Source: Heligmosomoides polygyrus polygyrus
Lineage: Eukaryota > Nematoda > Chromadorea > Rhabditida > Heligmosomidae
NCBI GenBank assembly: GCA_947396885.1
Contig: OX377203.1
Location: 24,741,253 to 24,805,252, forward strand
Direction: 5' to 3'
DNA: 64,000 nucleotides
In this document: positions 54,301 to 64,000 of the stretch, one piece after another
How positions within the stretch are numbered: position 1 is the first letter of the stretch
Layout: every line of letters begins with the position of its first letter
Translations under genes and position numbers: made by a program
Notes under the pieces: generated by a model
Told to the model about the DNA's origin: nothing
Database searches by the model: none
The model's input: the letters and a program-made list of their open reading frames with translations, nothing else

Positions 54301-57300
54301 TAAGCACGGACACTCGATTGCAGGCGACAGGCCCTTGTGACAGGCCGGCCTATGGAGATCCCATGTCACATCACATGGTTGATGGCGTTAACTGTTTGTC
54401 GAGATAATGCTACGGCGTCCGCGGGAGCCGACGCGCACTCGCAAAGCCCGGCGAGTGTGAGAAGTATGCGAGGGTCCCTGATGCGAGGACGGCATCGGGG
54501 GGCAACTGAGCAAGTCCAAAAGTCCCGTAACGTAAGCAGGACCCGCGTTGCTACGCTGAATGTGGGTACGTTGACGGGCCGCTCGTGCGAGTTGGTAGAA
54601 GCACTGGAGCGAAGACGAATCGACTTATGTGCAGTACAGGAGACGAGGTGGTCCTGTTGCAAGTCGAGGGACATAGGCCGAGGCTTTAAGGCCATTCTGT
54701 GCGGCAGTCCCAGGACCACCAGCGGTGTTGGTGTGGTCGTCTCCGAACGTTTCCGAGATGCGATTGCAAGCGTGGAACGTTTCAGTGACCGCTTGATGAA
54801 GGTCGTTGTTGCTGCTTAACAGCGTAAGTATCATTTCTTCTCTGCATACGCTCCGCAGACAGGCTGCTCCGAGCGAGCGAAGGACGAGTTTTGGACCCTG
54901 GTTGATGAGAAGACAGCAGAGGTGCCGCCAGAAGACGCTGTCGTTGTCGCAGGTGATCTCAACGGCCACGTTGGGACTGCGAAAGATGGTTACAGCTGTC
55001 ATGGCGGTTTCGGTTATGGAGCACGTAACGCTGATGGTGAGCGAATTCTTGAGTATGCGGACTCGCATAATCTCACCATCGCGAACACAATGTTTCGAAA
55101 GCGTGACTCCCATCTCGTGTCTTTCTATAGCGGGAATACCAAGACACAGATTGACTTTATCCTTATCAAGCATCGCGATCGAAGGCTGGTCACAGATGCG
55201 AAGGTTGTGCCATACGAGACTGTCGCCACGCAGCACCGTCCGCTGATCTGCACACTTAAGATCGCCCCTCCGAGGCTGATGCAGGTCGAGCGATGCGGAC
55301 CATCAAGGATCAAGTGGTGGCGGATGAAAGAGAAGGACGCAGCTGTTGTTGCTCGTACTCGGTTGCCGACGGTTACCAATGTTGAGGAGACATGGAAACG
55401 TGCAACCGATTCGATACTACAAGCTGCACGTTCCGAACTGGGCATGACGAAGCCTGGACGGCGTAAGATTGAGAAGCAGACTTGGCTGTGGACTGACGAC
55501 GTCAAGGAAAAAGTCAAAGAGAAGAAGAGACTATATCACGCTTTTCTCGGCGACAAGACAGCCGACAATTGGCGTATGTACCAAGAAGCGAAGAGGGCGG
55601 CTAAGAAGGCTGTTGCCGTTGCAAAAGCTTCTCATTATGAGTATGTCAACGAGAAACTCGAGACGCGCGATGGTGAACGACAACTTTATCGGCTTGCCAA
55701 AGCACGCCATCGCCAGAGCGAGGACATCGAAAAGTTCTTTGGCATCAACGATGAGAATGGCCATCTGCTGATGAACCGCAAAAGGGCTATGGAACGATGG
55801 CATGACTACTTCGAGAGAATTGCAACAGTAGAGTTTGCCCATCCGCCTATCCCTTGCGTCCCTCCTACGCACGGTCCTGTGCAGAAAATCACTGTGGAGG
55901 AGACGGAAGCGGCTTTGAAGAAGATGAAGCCAGGCAAAGCAACGGGCCCTGACGACATTGCGGCCGAACTATGGAACTCGAGGTGCTGGAATCCTGCTGA
56001 ATGGCTAACGAAGTTTTTGAACCAGGTTGTTGCGGAGAAGAAGGTTCCTGGTAGTTGGCAGCAAAGCACGACGATCCCGATCTGGAAGAAGAAGGGCAGT
56101 CCCGCGGACTGCACAAGTTACCGTCCAATCCGATTGCTCTCGCACAGTATGAAAATATTTGAGCGAATTGTGGATGGACGTATTCGCGAGATCGTCCGGC
56201 TTTCCACCAACCAGTGTGGCTTTGTAGCCGGCTGTGGCACCATCGACGCCATTCATGCTGTTCGTCTTCTTGTGGAAAGACATCGCGAGAAACAAAAACC
56301 GCTGCATCTTGCTTTGCTCGATCTGGAGAAAGCATTTGATCGTGTACCGCGTGAGGTCATATGGTATGCCTTACGACAGCACGGTGTCCCTGAAGAACTG
56401 ATCGAGTGGGTGCGCATTCTTTACTCTTGTCCTAAGAGTCAAGTGCGAGCGCCGGCCGGCACATCCACGGAGTTTCCAATCTCCGTCGGTGTTCACCAAG
56501 GTTCCGCGCTTTCCCCACTTCTTTTCATTGTCGTAATGGATGCCATTTCGCGAGACCTTCAGAAGCCTGCTCCTTGGACGCTGCTCTATGCAGATGACGT
56601 AATGCTTGCGAGTGAAGACAAGGCCGAACTTGAGCGACAAGTGCAAGCTTGGTGTGACCGCTTGGCGGCGTTCGGGCTCAAGCTAAACGTCCAAAAATCT
56701 GAGTACTTGACGACAGACGTAAACGAGACTGGGTCCATTTTGATCAATGGCACTGCGCTCGTACGAGCGACACATTTCAAGTACCTTGGATCTGCAATTG
56801 CGTCTGATGGTAGTCTGACGTGCGAGGTGAACTCACGCGTGAGCGCAGCGTGGTCCAAATGGCGCTCAATGACAGGCGTTCTGTGCGACAGAAAGATACC
56901 GGAGCGCTTAAAATCAAAGATCTACAGAACCGTCGTCCGACCAGTAGCGATGTACGGTGCTGAGTGCTGGCCTGCAACGAAGGAAGTTGAGAGGCGCCTC
57001 AGCGTGATGGAGACGAAAATGCTGCGCTGGACGGCTGGTGTCACGCGTTTGGATCATGTTCGCAATGTCTCCGTACGTCAAAGGTTTGGCGTCGCTCCAA
57101 TTGCTGACAAGCTACGTGAAGCTCGCCTACGGTGGTATGGCCATGTTCTTCGTGCGGACGGCGACACCGTTCGGAAGATTGGCCTCAACATAGATGTGCC
57201 CGGAAAACGGCCTAAAGGACGACCTAGGCAACGCTGGCTTGATACGTTGCACGTGGACTTAAAGGAAGCTGGTATCCACCCCGATCAAGCGTTTGATCGT

Positions 57301-58592
57301 GCGAAGTGGCGTCATCATACCAGAAGAGCGGACCCCGCTGCTAAGCGGGACAAACGCTGAAGAATAAGAAGAAGAAGCAGCGTTTTGCACTGAATCCGTT
57401 AAGAATTTGTCCAACCACTACCTTCCTCCAGTGATGCTGTTCGTCGGAGTTGAAAGCAGCGCTGCTGGTGTTATGTTCCATATAAGTTTCCCCTTTAGTT
57501 CAGCACGAAGCAGTTTCAGAACGTATCAATGATTATGATTTCAGACAAGGCGGCCCTCGAATAGATCTGTTGTGTTAACGAACTGTAGAAAAGGATGAGA
57601 TGAGCAGCTACCTCCTGGCTGGAGTTATTACTCCTGTTGTTTTCAGATGACTGTGTATCTATAGTCGGAGGTAGCGGCACTCCCCGACCGGCTCAACCAC
57701 TTCCTCGAGAAGAACCACCTGAGGATCCGGAAGAGAAAGCGCGCCTGATCTCACAAGTTCTTGAGCTGCAGAACACACTGGATGGTGAGTTTTCTTTTGT
57801 TTTACGAGGAATAATTGCTCAAGGGATTTATAAATATCTGGAGCCCAACAAAACGTGAGGCTACACTAACAGCTAGTGTTGTCATGTCCCCTACGTGGCT
57901 ATTCGAGCGCTAACAACAAAGATTCTGTGATTCTCATTGACCTTCGTTCGAAGAACATACGATCAGTATTTCATATGGTCATTGAATTTCATGGCAAGTC
58001 GATACTTGTCTTAAACAGTAGGTATGATTAGACGTTGTTGTAGAAGGACAACATCTTCCCCACCTATTTTTTTTTTGTGATCCTTTGTCGAGAATCTAGT
58101 TCTGCGATGTGCCTAGATGAATTTTAAAAAAATGAAATATGACCAGGTATAGATTTTCTTTAGACAAAACTTTATGCAGTTGTCTCGAAAAGGGTTTAAT
58201 TTATTGTGGAAATACTCGTTTTGGTTTGGAAAATGTTCAGTTTGATTTCAAAATTATCAAACTTATCTAGAAAAGTATCGAATTTGATGTGAAAATTGTG
58301 TATTTCAAGGACAAATTTCAATTGTAGTCTATCATCCTCCCTGGTAGGTGTAGGAATTTGGTTCGCGAGGAAACCCCGATACCTTCTTGGTAACTGTGTG
58401 TACTTTTCCACAAACTCTTATCCTGTCGTATTCTGCAGTTGTCGTTCTTTAGATCTGAGCCAGCGAGTTGACTCTGTGAAGGAGGAGAGCCTCAAGCTGC
58501 GTTCCGAAAACCAGGTGCTCGGCCAGTACATTCAAAACCTGATGGCGTCGTCGTCCGTGTTCCAATCCTCGAACACTGGAGGGAAACAGTAG
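51337..58592 (+). CDS. unc-69: UNC-69 / SCOC short coiled-coil protein
   Basis: Three exons: 51337-51388, 57647-57784, 58453-58592 (TAG). GT-AG junctions are phase 1 and phase 1, total 330 nt, 109 aa; C. elegans UNC-69 has a form of about this size. The first exon gives [17 protein letters not shown]; the frame is open a little further upstream into a six-Asp run but meets a TGA at 51298 and no earlier ATG. Residues about 46-97 form the coiled coil that defines the family: [49 protein letters not shown], then the conserved tail SSSVFQSS. The protein acts with UNC-76/FEZ in axon outgrowth and vesicle transport and, in vertebrates, at the Golgi. Intron 1 is 6.26 kb and carries MITEs and an RTE-type LINE; intron 2 is 668 bp. 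Confidence 0.95.
51696..51875. repeat. Near-perfect 180-bp palindromic MITE in unc-69 intron 1
   Basis: The arms run from GGGCCGAATTCATCAACGAC to GTCGTTGATGAATCTGCCCC and meet in the middle around GTTATCTGAGCTCTTAAC. Arm segments AAGCGATATGGTAAGCGATA and TATCGCTCACCATATCGCTT pair with few mismatches. CAG lies outside both ends and may be a short target duplication. No coding. Confidence 0.7.
51876..53319. other. unc-69 intron 1, no gene recognised
   Basis: Contains a C-run (about 51957-51972) and, at 52040-52330, loosely repeated GACG/CGCACGTTGGACGACGTC units with short direct repeats (for example ACGTCTTC...GAATCC...ACGCACG). No exon signal. Confidence 0.4.
53323..53430. repeat. PIF/Harbinger-like MITE 1 (TAA target duplication)
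   Basis: Inverted ends GGCCTATGTTATA and TATAACATAGGCC are flanked by TAA at 53320-53322 and 53431-53433. A 3-bp TWA duplication and GG-type ends fit PIF/Harbinger. 108 bp, no coding. It belongs with 59897-60029. Confidence 0.7.
53434..54222. other. unc-69 intron 1, unassigned
   Basis: TTGACCTTTGACCTTTATCCTTTAC at about 53549-53572 resembles the SINE tail units. The open frame at 53672-53998 has no recognised domain. Confidence 0.35.
54241..57374 (+). mobile_element. Near-intact RTE-type LINE with 18-bp target duplication
   Basis: The element is flanked by a perfect 18-bp direct repeat AAGCAGCGTTTTGCACTG at 54223-54240 and 57375-57392, the target-primed integration signature of non-LTR elements. 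The 3' end is a short GAATAAGAAGAAG tail directly after the stop codon, with almost no 3' UTR, typical of RTE. It lies in unc-69 intron 1, sense to the gene. The 5' end matches the degenerate copy at 19377. Confidence 0.9.
54352..57360 (+). pseudogene. RTE-type endonuclease/reverse transcriptase ORF with one premature stop
   Basis: A single frame runs from ATG 54352 to TGA 57358-57360, about 1000 codons, interrupted only by a TAA at 54817-54819. Endonuclease (APE type): [13 protein letters not shown] (Asn), [10 protein letters not shown] (Glu), [11 protein letters not shown] (Asp/Asn), [13 protein letters not shown] and a terminal [11 protein letters not shown] (His). [63 protein letters not shown], catalytic [11 protein letters not shown] at about 56583-56610, LNVQKSEYL and [14 protein letters not shown]. 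The C-terminal region includes [13 protein letters not shown] and [15 protein letters not shown]. If the TAA is real the N-terminal endonuclease piece is separated from RT; readthrough or a sequencing error are alternatives. Confidence 0.88.
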
Positions 58593-58845
58593 GGTTTTCA
58601 CATTGTTTTCTGCTTTTTCAATTCGCACACTGTTCGTGATTCTCTCGTCATTACTTGGTGCAATGCATTCTGCTTCATATTCCTTTCCATTTTCTTTAAT
58701 ATGTGCTTTTTCTAAGGACTTCTTGTTCACTGTTGCTTTGATCTAGTCATGATTTGATCGTGGTAGCTACTCAGCTGTTCCATACTTAAATATTCCATGT
58801 GATTTGAGATCTTATCTTGCCTGCTCGCATAATTGTAAACGTGGA

Positions 58846-58851
58846 AATAAA
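58846..58851 (+). terminator. Candidate poly(A) signal of unc-69
   Basis: AATAAA lies about 255 bp after the unc-69 stop codon on the plus strand. It is the first exact match I noticed downstream. Confidence 0.4.
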
Positions 58852-58859
58852 AATAGTCT

Positions 58860-59896
58860 CCTTAAAAATTGCTCCGATCACCTTATCGTGCACGTCTTCA
58901 TGCATGCAGTGTCGTGTTTGGTCGGTAATGTTCTGGATTTTCAGAAACGAAATGCTTTCAACAGTTTTCGAATGGTGACCGTCGGCGGCGACAGGAGTTC
59001 TAGCGCTCCAATCTCGGCTAAGAGTTGATCGGAGTTCGCACAAACTCCCTCGTGTTTCTTCGAGTAGCAGTAGCCGTTCGCATAGTTCACATCCTTTCCG
59101 TAGAAGCATGATTCGTGGTGTAAGCGTGTGCCATTCCGAGCTTTCATTTCCTTGTACGATGTCGTTGAAGCACTGCGCTTCATACCCAACATTCAGCTTT
59201 ATTTTCAGTTCACGTTCTATTCGGTACTAATTGGATGAGTGCTAGTATTGCTCCGTTTCTTCTCTCACGATTTCAGCGCTCATCATGGTTCACTTTCATC
59301 TTGTGTATCATTCATCCGTTGTAAAGGCTTTATTTTAGCTGCGCTATAGGCAGACATATATTATGAACATCTTGTCTTGTTGGAAACGTCTTTGGTTCGA
59401 GCAGGCTAGAAGAAGTATAGAGTTCATGGGTGGAAATGCTGTTTTAATGATGACGTAAAATATATGCTTTGTTTTGTGAGGACCTCTGCGACACCAGCAC
59501 AAAACAGGGGAGAAATGCATGGTTTCTCAAGAGATATCCCCGGTATCCCATGGTGCATGAGGCTTAAATTAGAGCTTGATGAGGTGTGCATGATGCTTCC
59601 TAATAGTGAGCGATGATTTAGCTTTGCGCTAACGAATTTTTAGTGTGTTGTGGAGAGTGTCCCCGGATCTATCCTAGTGGGGAGGGGCGGCGCTATAGTA
59701 ACTGTTTCGCCCAGCACTCTACGACAAGGCACCACATTCTCTGAGCTCACACTGGAGTCACCATATCATTTGTAGTAGCTTAAGCATTGGGATAAATTCC
59801 CGAGAAGGGTTGAGAGACAAAACACCGCTCTCTCCGACCAGGAGAGACCCGTTTCCTCTAGGAAATGAGCTGACCTCATGGTTGCGATTAATGTTA
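58860..59896. other. Downstream of unc-69, unassigned
   Basis: No exon structure or repeat was recognised over about 1 kb. Open frames around 58786-59192 lack known domains. Confidence 0.35.
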
Positions 59897-60029
59897 GGTC
59901 TATGTCATACCATCGCTCACCCCGAGCGAAGCCTAATGATATGCTACAATATCGACGCATCGCTTCGCGCGATCGATATGGGAACCTCATTAGGCATCGC
60001 TCGGGGTGAGCGATGGTATGACATAGGCC
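59897..60029. repeat. PIF/Harbinger-like MITE 2 (TTA target duplication)
   Basis: Inverted ends GGTCTATGTCATACCATCGC and its complement GCGATGGTATGACATAGGCC are flanked by TTA on both sides (59894-59896, 60030-60032). The arms pair through CTCACCCCGAGCG. It shares the GGCCTATGTYATA terminus with 53323-53430. Confidence 0.72.
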
Positions 60030-60379
60030 TTAGGTGGACTGCTATATGGAAATGTCGCTCATCGGGAGAGCTTATCATCGTTGACGGAGCAGCAGTGAAT
60101 GCTCCATTCGGAGCTACGTATGAAGAATGGGCTGAAGGACCACTACCTATTCCAGGACGACCTTACGGGAGGCAAACGGCGCGAGGCTTCTTGAGGAAGC
60201 ATAGCTAGGTGTGTACATAGTGGACTAGGTATTCGGTTGGCCGGAAAGTTGTGGCGGTTTTGACTGGTCTACTCAATCAATCATAACTTCATACCCGCCG
60301 GGTTCAATCGAATCAGCACGTTTTTCTAACGCGATACTAGTTGACTAGTCCCATCAGAGAAAAGAAAACTGGCTGGTCA

Positions 60380-60980
60380 AAATGCAACGAAATCTAGAAA
60401 GGTTGTTTTTGCGTGGACCCGATTTGCGAGGATTCTACCAGCGTGGAAATTCTGAAGATTCTTAAAAAGGTGGTAGTCGGTTGGCACAAGGTCAGGTGAG
60501 TATGGCAAGTGAGGCAGAACTTCAACTCTCTGTTCGTTTAATTTTGTGATCTGCGAACGTGGGGCAGGCGTTGTCGTGCAGAATAATGGGCCTCTTCTGC
60601 AGACCAGTACCGTTGCAGCTCACGCAATTTTCGGTACATCTCGTCGATTTTGTCACAGTAGGACTGTGCCGTGATGGCTCGGCATGGGTTCTTAAAAGTT
60701 GTAGTGAACCACGCCAGTCGCCGACGACCACCCTGCTGCCATCGTCTTTTTCTGGTGGGATTTCGGCTTTGAGAAGTGCCTGGGGGTTCGTCAACATCAA
60801 CCCGCTGTCCTGATTGTCTTCGGTTATCGCACAGAACCCTTTCATCAACATATGCTGACCCGATCCAAAAACGGGTCGTTTTGATTCCGAAGAAGCAAAG
60901 AAGAACATTTTGCCAAACGCAACAATTTCTGGCGATCGCTCAAATCGGCATTGAAAAGGGTAAAAACGGTACAAGACGTT
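60380..60980 (-). pseudogene. Degenerate mariner transposase, catalytic region
   Basis: Minus-strand reading: VVVGDWRGSLQLL and HSPTVTKSTRCTENC around 60650-60730, then RPIILHDNACPTFADHK with the second catalytic Asp at about 60560-60600. In the next frame follow VEVLPHLPYSPDLVPTDYHL (third Asp, about 60480-60530) and FKNLQNFHAGRIL. N-terminal parts are damaged or absent. It is a subfamily distinct from the other two mariners here, closer to those with ILHDNARPH motifs. Confidence 0.75.
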
Positions 60981-61929
60981 AGTGTGGCCTACGTGGGGAG
61001 GTTAGAATGCGGCATTCACTCACCACCAATCAGAGAATCGACGTACTATGCGCGAGCCTATCGTGGCACTGACCGTGCAAGCGCCGTCTGGGTGCTAGGC
61101 CCATTCGATGAGCCTGATTGGTCTGGTGAGCCCCGCATGTAGGGCACATCAGTGACCAGTACCATTTATAAACTTAAAAAAAATATATAAATTTGAATAA
61201 GAGGTGAAAATAAAAAAGTTTATTTTTTAACCAGGACTGATTTCACACAAATGATAAAGCAAGTATTTTCTGAACATTTTCCAAAAAGATGTAACATTTC
61301 CCTCTTGTTAAGGAAACATTATGGTGAAAAGGTCCATCAAAAGACAGATGGCGTAACGAACCAAATGAATAATTTCCTTTGACCTTTATTTGAGTTTTTA
61401 CTTCATTAGTAGTGAGAGTTTCAAAGTGCTTCCGTCACCCACAGTCGTCGGATGACCCTCAAACTCCTTTGAACCTCCACTTGAGATTGTCTCGCCAATA
61501 CTGGTGGATGGAAAGGTTTGACTGCTGCTGCGAACGAAACAGAATCACTGTATGAACTGCGACAGAAAAACCCTTCCTGAAAAGAAAAGGCGCCAGTTTT
61601 TTTTTGCGTGGCAAGTCCACATAAGACGCCTTTATTTAATCCTTTCTAGGATCGTGGACGAAATTCGGCGACCAAGTCTTTCTTCCCAACAGATTCTGCG
61701 GATTTCTCTCAAAACACCAGAATTGTGCAGGACCGCTAATTGGCAGCTTTTATAGCGCCACACCCACGCCACAGAATAAGCGAACTACGTACGTGGGTCG
61801 AGGTTACGCTGCTCTCTTCATTCACGTCCATGTCCTACCTACATCTAAACCCGACTTCATCGATCCCCTATTACTCCGTGAAATGTATGTGAGCAGCCTT
61901 TTCTTTCCTGATCGCCGAATTTCGGCGGA
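60981..61929. other. Unassigned sequence
   Basis: No exon or repeat recognised. 61140-61330 is AT-rich. Confidence 0.35.
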
Positions 61930-62330
61930 ACGCATTAGATGACTGTACCCTCCGACTTGCGAGCAGGATAATCGACCGCGATCAGGATCATCGGAGCTGA
62001 GACCGTCTTCGGAGGTGATCGTTCCGTTGAGCGGGAATGGGGCATTAGAACCTCATCCGTTTCTCATGAACATCGTCTTCGTAATAGCGTAGTCGGCCAA
62101 CATTCACTCCGCTTGACCGTTGATCTTCACTCCCATGTCTTGCCATCCTATGTCTCGCTCGATATTTTTGAGGGCGGAGCTGATACCTTTGAAATATAGT
62201 TTCCCTTATCGAATCCTCCCTCCACGTTGACGATGATATCGTTCTAGAGTGGTCCGCTCTACAGCTCTCGAAGTATTTTGATATACTGACCAGGAAAGGG
62301 TCTCAGGCGTAGGTCAGAACGAGGGAAATG
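61930..62330 (-). pseudogene. RTE-type LINE fragment
   Basis: The minus strand reads GQYIKILREL, then NDIIVNVEGG, and FMRNG..NAPFPLNGTITSEDG-like sequence. These are the RT segments before and after the catalytic box in the same subfamily as 12020-12300 and 45130-46325. Frames are broken and the YADD stretch is not preserved. Confidence 0.6.
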
Positions 62331-62666
62331 GAAAGTACTGCGAGAATCTTCACACTTCATATAGTAGAAAAACATGCTTCGTTTTCGCTGAGTCCTTGAA
62401 TCAGAGGAGCTACGGGCCCTCGAAGGTGGGGAAGGTGCTAGACCAGATGTTCGACTCCCGTGCTATGCACCATTTTTGCAGTTTTCATAACCGCTGCCTC
62501 CTTCACCAGTCTGCTTTTTACACATCTCCTACACATTTATTTATTTATTTATTGTACGTGGTAATCCACGCAAAAGAATACATCACCAAAAATCAACACA
62601 GAACACAGTGAATATGAGCAGAAAAACACAAGAGGCAATTAGTACAACAACAAAATCCCCAAACTG

Positions 62667-63221
62667 TTAAGGAACTTGCTGCAGATACCTGTCAATGAGA
62701 GTTTTGCATTGTCTTATAGAATTTGGTAAGCCGTTTTTCTTCGAGAATTTCAGGAATTCATTGCCAGCTCGATCAGTGAAAAAAGAAGATCTAATATTGC
62801 TACTAGCTCTAGGAACTAGGATCTTCCATTGGCCACCTCTTGTGTTGGAATGAGATATTGAATAGAATTCGTTAAGGGGAAGACCCGCTATGCCATTTAT
62901 CATCTTATGAACCGTTAGCAAATCGAACTTTCTTCGGCGACAAGCAAGAGTGCGTAAATTGAAGAATTTGTTCCTTCCAGGCGCCGGAAGAATGCTGTTA
63001 TAATCACACCCATGCACTCTGATCCAGAGCTTTCTTGTAAAACTGTTTTGCACGGATTCCAATCTGGTGATTTCTCTCTTAGTAGTAGGGCTATATACTG
63101 TAGTACCATGCTCTAGCATGGGCCTCACGTAGGTCATGTACGCGGCTAATAAATGAACTATTGAATTCGTTTTCAGAGACTTAAATATATTATGCACAAC
63201 TCTTTCAGCTCTCTTAGCCAC
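62667..63221 (-). pseudogene. CR1-like LINE C-terminal domain
   Basis: A 184-codon frame: ERVVHNIFKSLKTN, YMTYVRPMLEHGTTVYSP, TRLESVQNSFTRKLW, FFNLRTLACRRRKFDLLTVH, then FFTDRAGNEFLKFSKK and a natural stop at about 62667. This LEYGTPVWSP...LE.VQR.FTRR layout is the usual C-terminus of CR1-type RT proteins. It is in another frame from the RT piece, so an indel separates them. Confidence 0.75.
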
Positions 63222-63249
63222 AAGTTCACAATGCTGACTGAAGGAAAGT

Positions 63250-64000
63250 TTAGTGTCTACAATAAATCCTAATCACGTAAAGAAAGTGTGCTATTGAGTT
63301 GCTGTTCACCAAGGCAATAGGAGTTTCTGTTGTATTGCTGTCCAAGATGAAGCACTTTGGTTTTTTCACCTGATAACGGAAGCTCCACATCCTTGACCAA
63401 TCCGCAATAGCATCTATTGCAGACTGGAGGGCAGCGTGATCTTCCTTCCCAATGATGTTTCTGTATATTTTTATGTCATCAGCAAACATTTTGCAGGTGA
63501 CACCATACTCATCAACCAGAGAGGGAATCGTGGAAGTGTAAATGATAAAAAGAATTGGTGAGAGTACGCCTCCTTGGGGGACCCCACTGGTAACTGGAAT
63601 GGATTCAGAATATGACTCATTAACTCTGACCTGAAAGGATCTGTCGTTTATAAAGTTTTTTATCCACTTAATTATCCTTGGATGAACACCGATTTTCGCC
63701 AGTAGGTAGATCAGCTTGTTTAATGGAACCTTATCAAAAGCTTTCATAAAATCGAAATAAACGACGTCTACGCTTATTTTTTGATCGAGCGCCTCTGTCC
63801 AATCATTTAACGCTGACAGCATTAAAGTTTCCGTTGAAATACCGCTGCGAAAACCATGCTGGTTTTTGGGAATTAGAGAATTTGACTCAAGATAGTTGAC
63901 GAGGACAGTCTTGAGTTTCCTTTCAAAAACTCTTGCAAAAACGGATGTGATACTTATGTATGGGGCGATAATTGGTAACTAGATTGTAGGGCGCTTTCTT
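63250..64000 (-). pseudogene. CR1-like reverse transcriptase, palm region (partial at window edge)
   Basis: Minus-strand motifs: LIPKNQHGFRSGIS-like sequence near 63840-63890, VVYFDFMKAFDKVPLNKLIY (first palm Asp), VTSGVPQGGVLSPILFIIY, the catalytic KMFADDIKIYR (FADD box, about 63465-63500) and WSFRYQVKKPKCFIL. The order and spacing fit CR1/Jockey-group non-LTR elements rather than the RTE-type ones elsewhere in this window. The frame breaks at about 63225-63285 and the next piece continues the protein. Confidence 0.78.

Larger units (their letters stand above)
62537..64000 (-). mobile_element. CR1-like LINE, 3' part, running off the window
   Basis: The minus-strand element has a 3' end in a TTTATTTATTTATTTATT run (plus, 62537-62555; AATA-type tandem on the minus strand), and the upstream end lies beyond 64000. 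It contains RT and the C-terminal domain in two frames. Confidence 0.75.

Noticed and set aside
54625..55236. Long minus-strand open frames opposite the LINE
   Set aside because: Shadows of the plus-strand RTE-type ORF, whose motifs are clear.
59766..60208. Open frames around 59766-60208
   Set aside because: They cross a palindromic MITE; similar peptides on both strands arise from the inverted arms.

Overview
This is a eukaryotic window, almost certainly from a nematode. The host genes are split by short introns (55-60 bp where no insertion has landed) with TTTCAG acceptors. All of them are recognisable by C. elegans names: a nicotinic-type ligand-gated ion channel subunit, unc-50, ost-4 and unc-69. 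Most of the rest is transposable element sequence, the usual picture for a large parasitic clade V (strongylid) genome. The species cannot be named from sequence reading alone.

Layout. 1-6969: SINE and foldback repeats, then a Ty3/gypsy element (element A, minus strand, 2131-6797, TSD GAGGC). 6970-14153 (+): nine exons of a cys-loop acetylcholine-receptor-like subunit running to its stop codon; the exons for its N-terminus were not found. 14154-23577: remnants of a Penelope-like element, a mariner with G-run termini, and a decayed RTE-type LINE between 0.43-kb direct repeats. 23578-31318 (+): gypsy element B with 382-bp LTRs, TSD CCGA and an unusual extra 3' coding module. 31892-48109 (-): unc-50, a complete 8-exon gene (891-nt CDS, 296 aa) whose introns hold a mariner, a non-autonomous gypsy element C (34258-40042), a TIR element, and a hAT-like element (8-bp TSD) with a LINE fragment inside. 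50982-51089 (-): a 35-codon ost-4. 51337-58592 (+): unc-69/SCOC in three exons, divergent from ost-4, with a nearly intact RTE-type LINE (54241-57374, 18-bp TSD) in its first intron. 58593-64000: MITEs, a mariner, an RTE fragment and the 3' part of a CR1-like LINE running off the window.

How the genes relate. UNC-50 is the conserved Golgi/ER membrane protein needed in C. elegans for assembly and trafficking of nicotinic receptors, so a receptor subunit and its trafficking factor sit about 18 kb apart here. UNC-69 is a short coiled-coil protein of neuronal transport. In C. elegans unc-50 and unc-69 are also close neighbours, so this looks like conserved microsynteny expanded by transposon insertion. 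OST4 is a minimal oligosaccharyltransferase subunit and probably shares a bidirectional promoter with unc-69. Exon boundaries were read by eye from splice signals, reading-frame phase and family similarity; no alignment was run.
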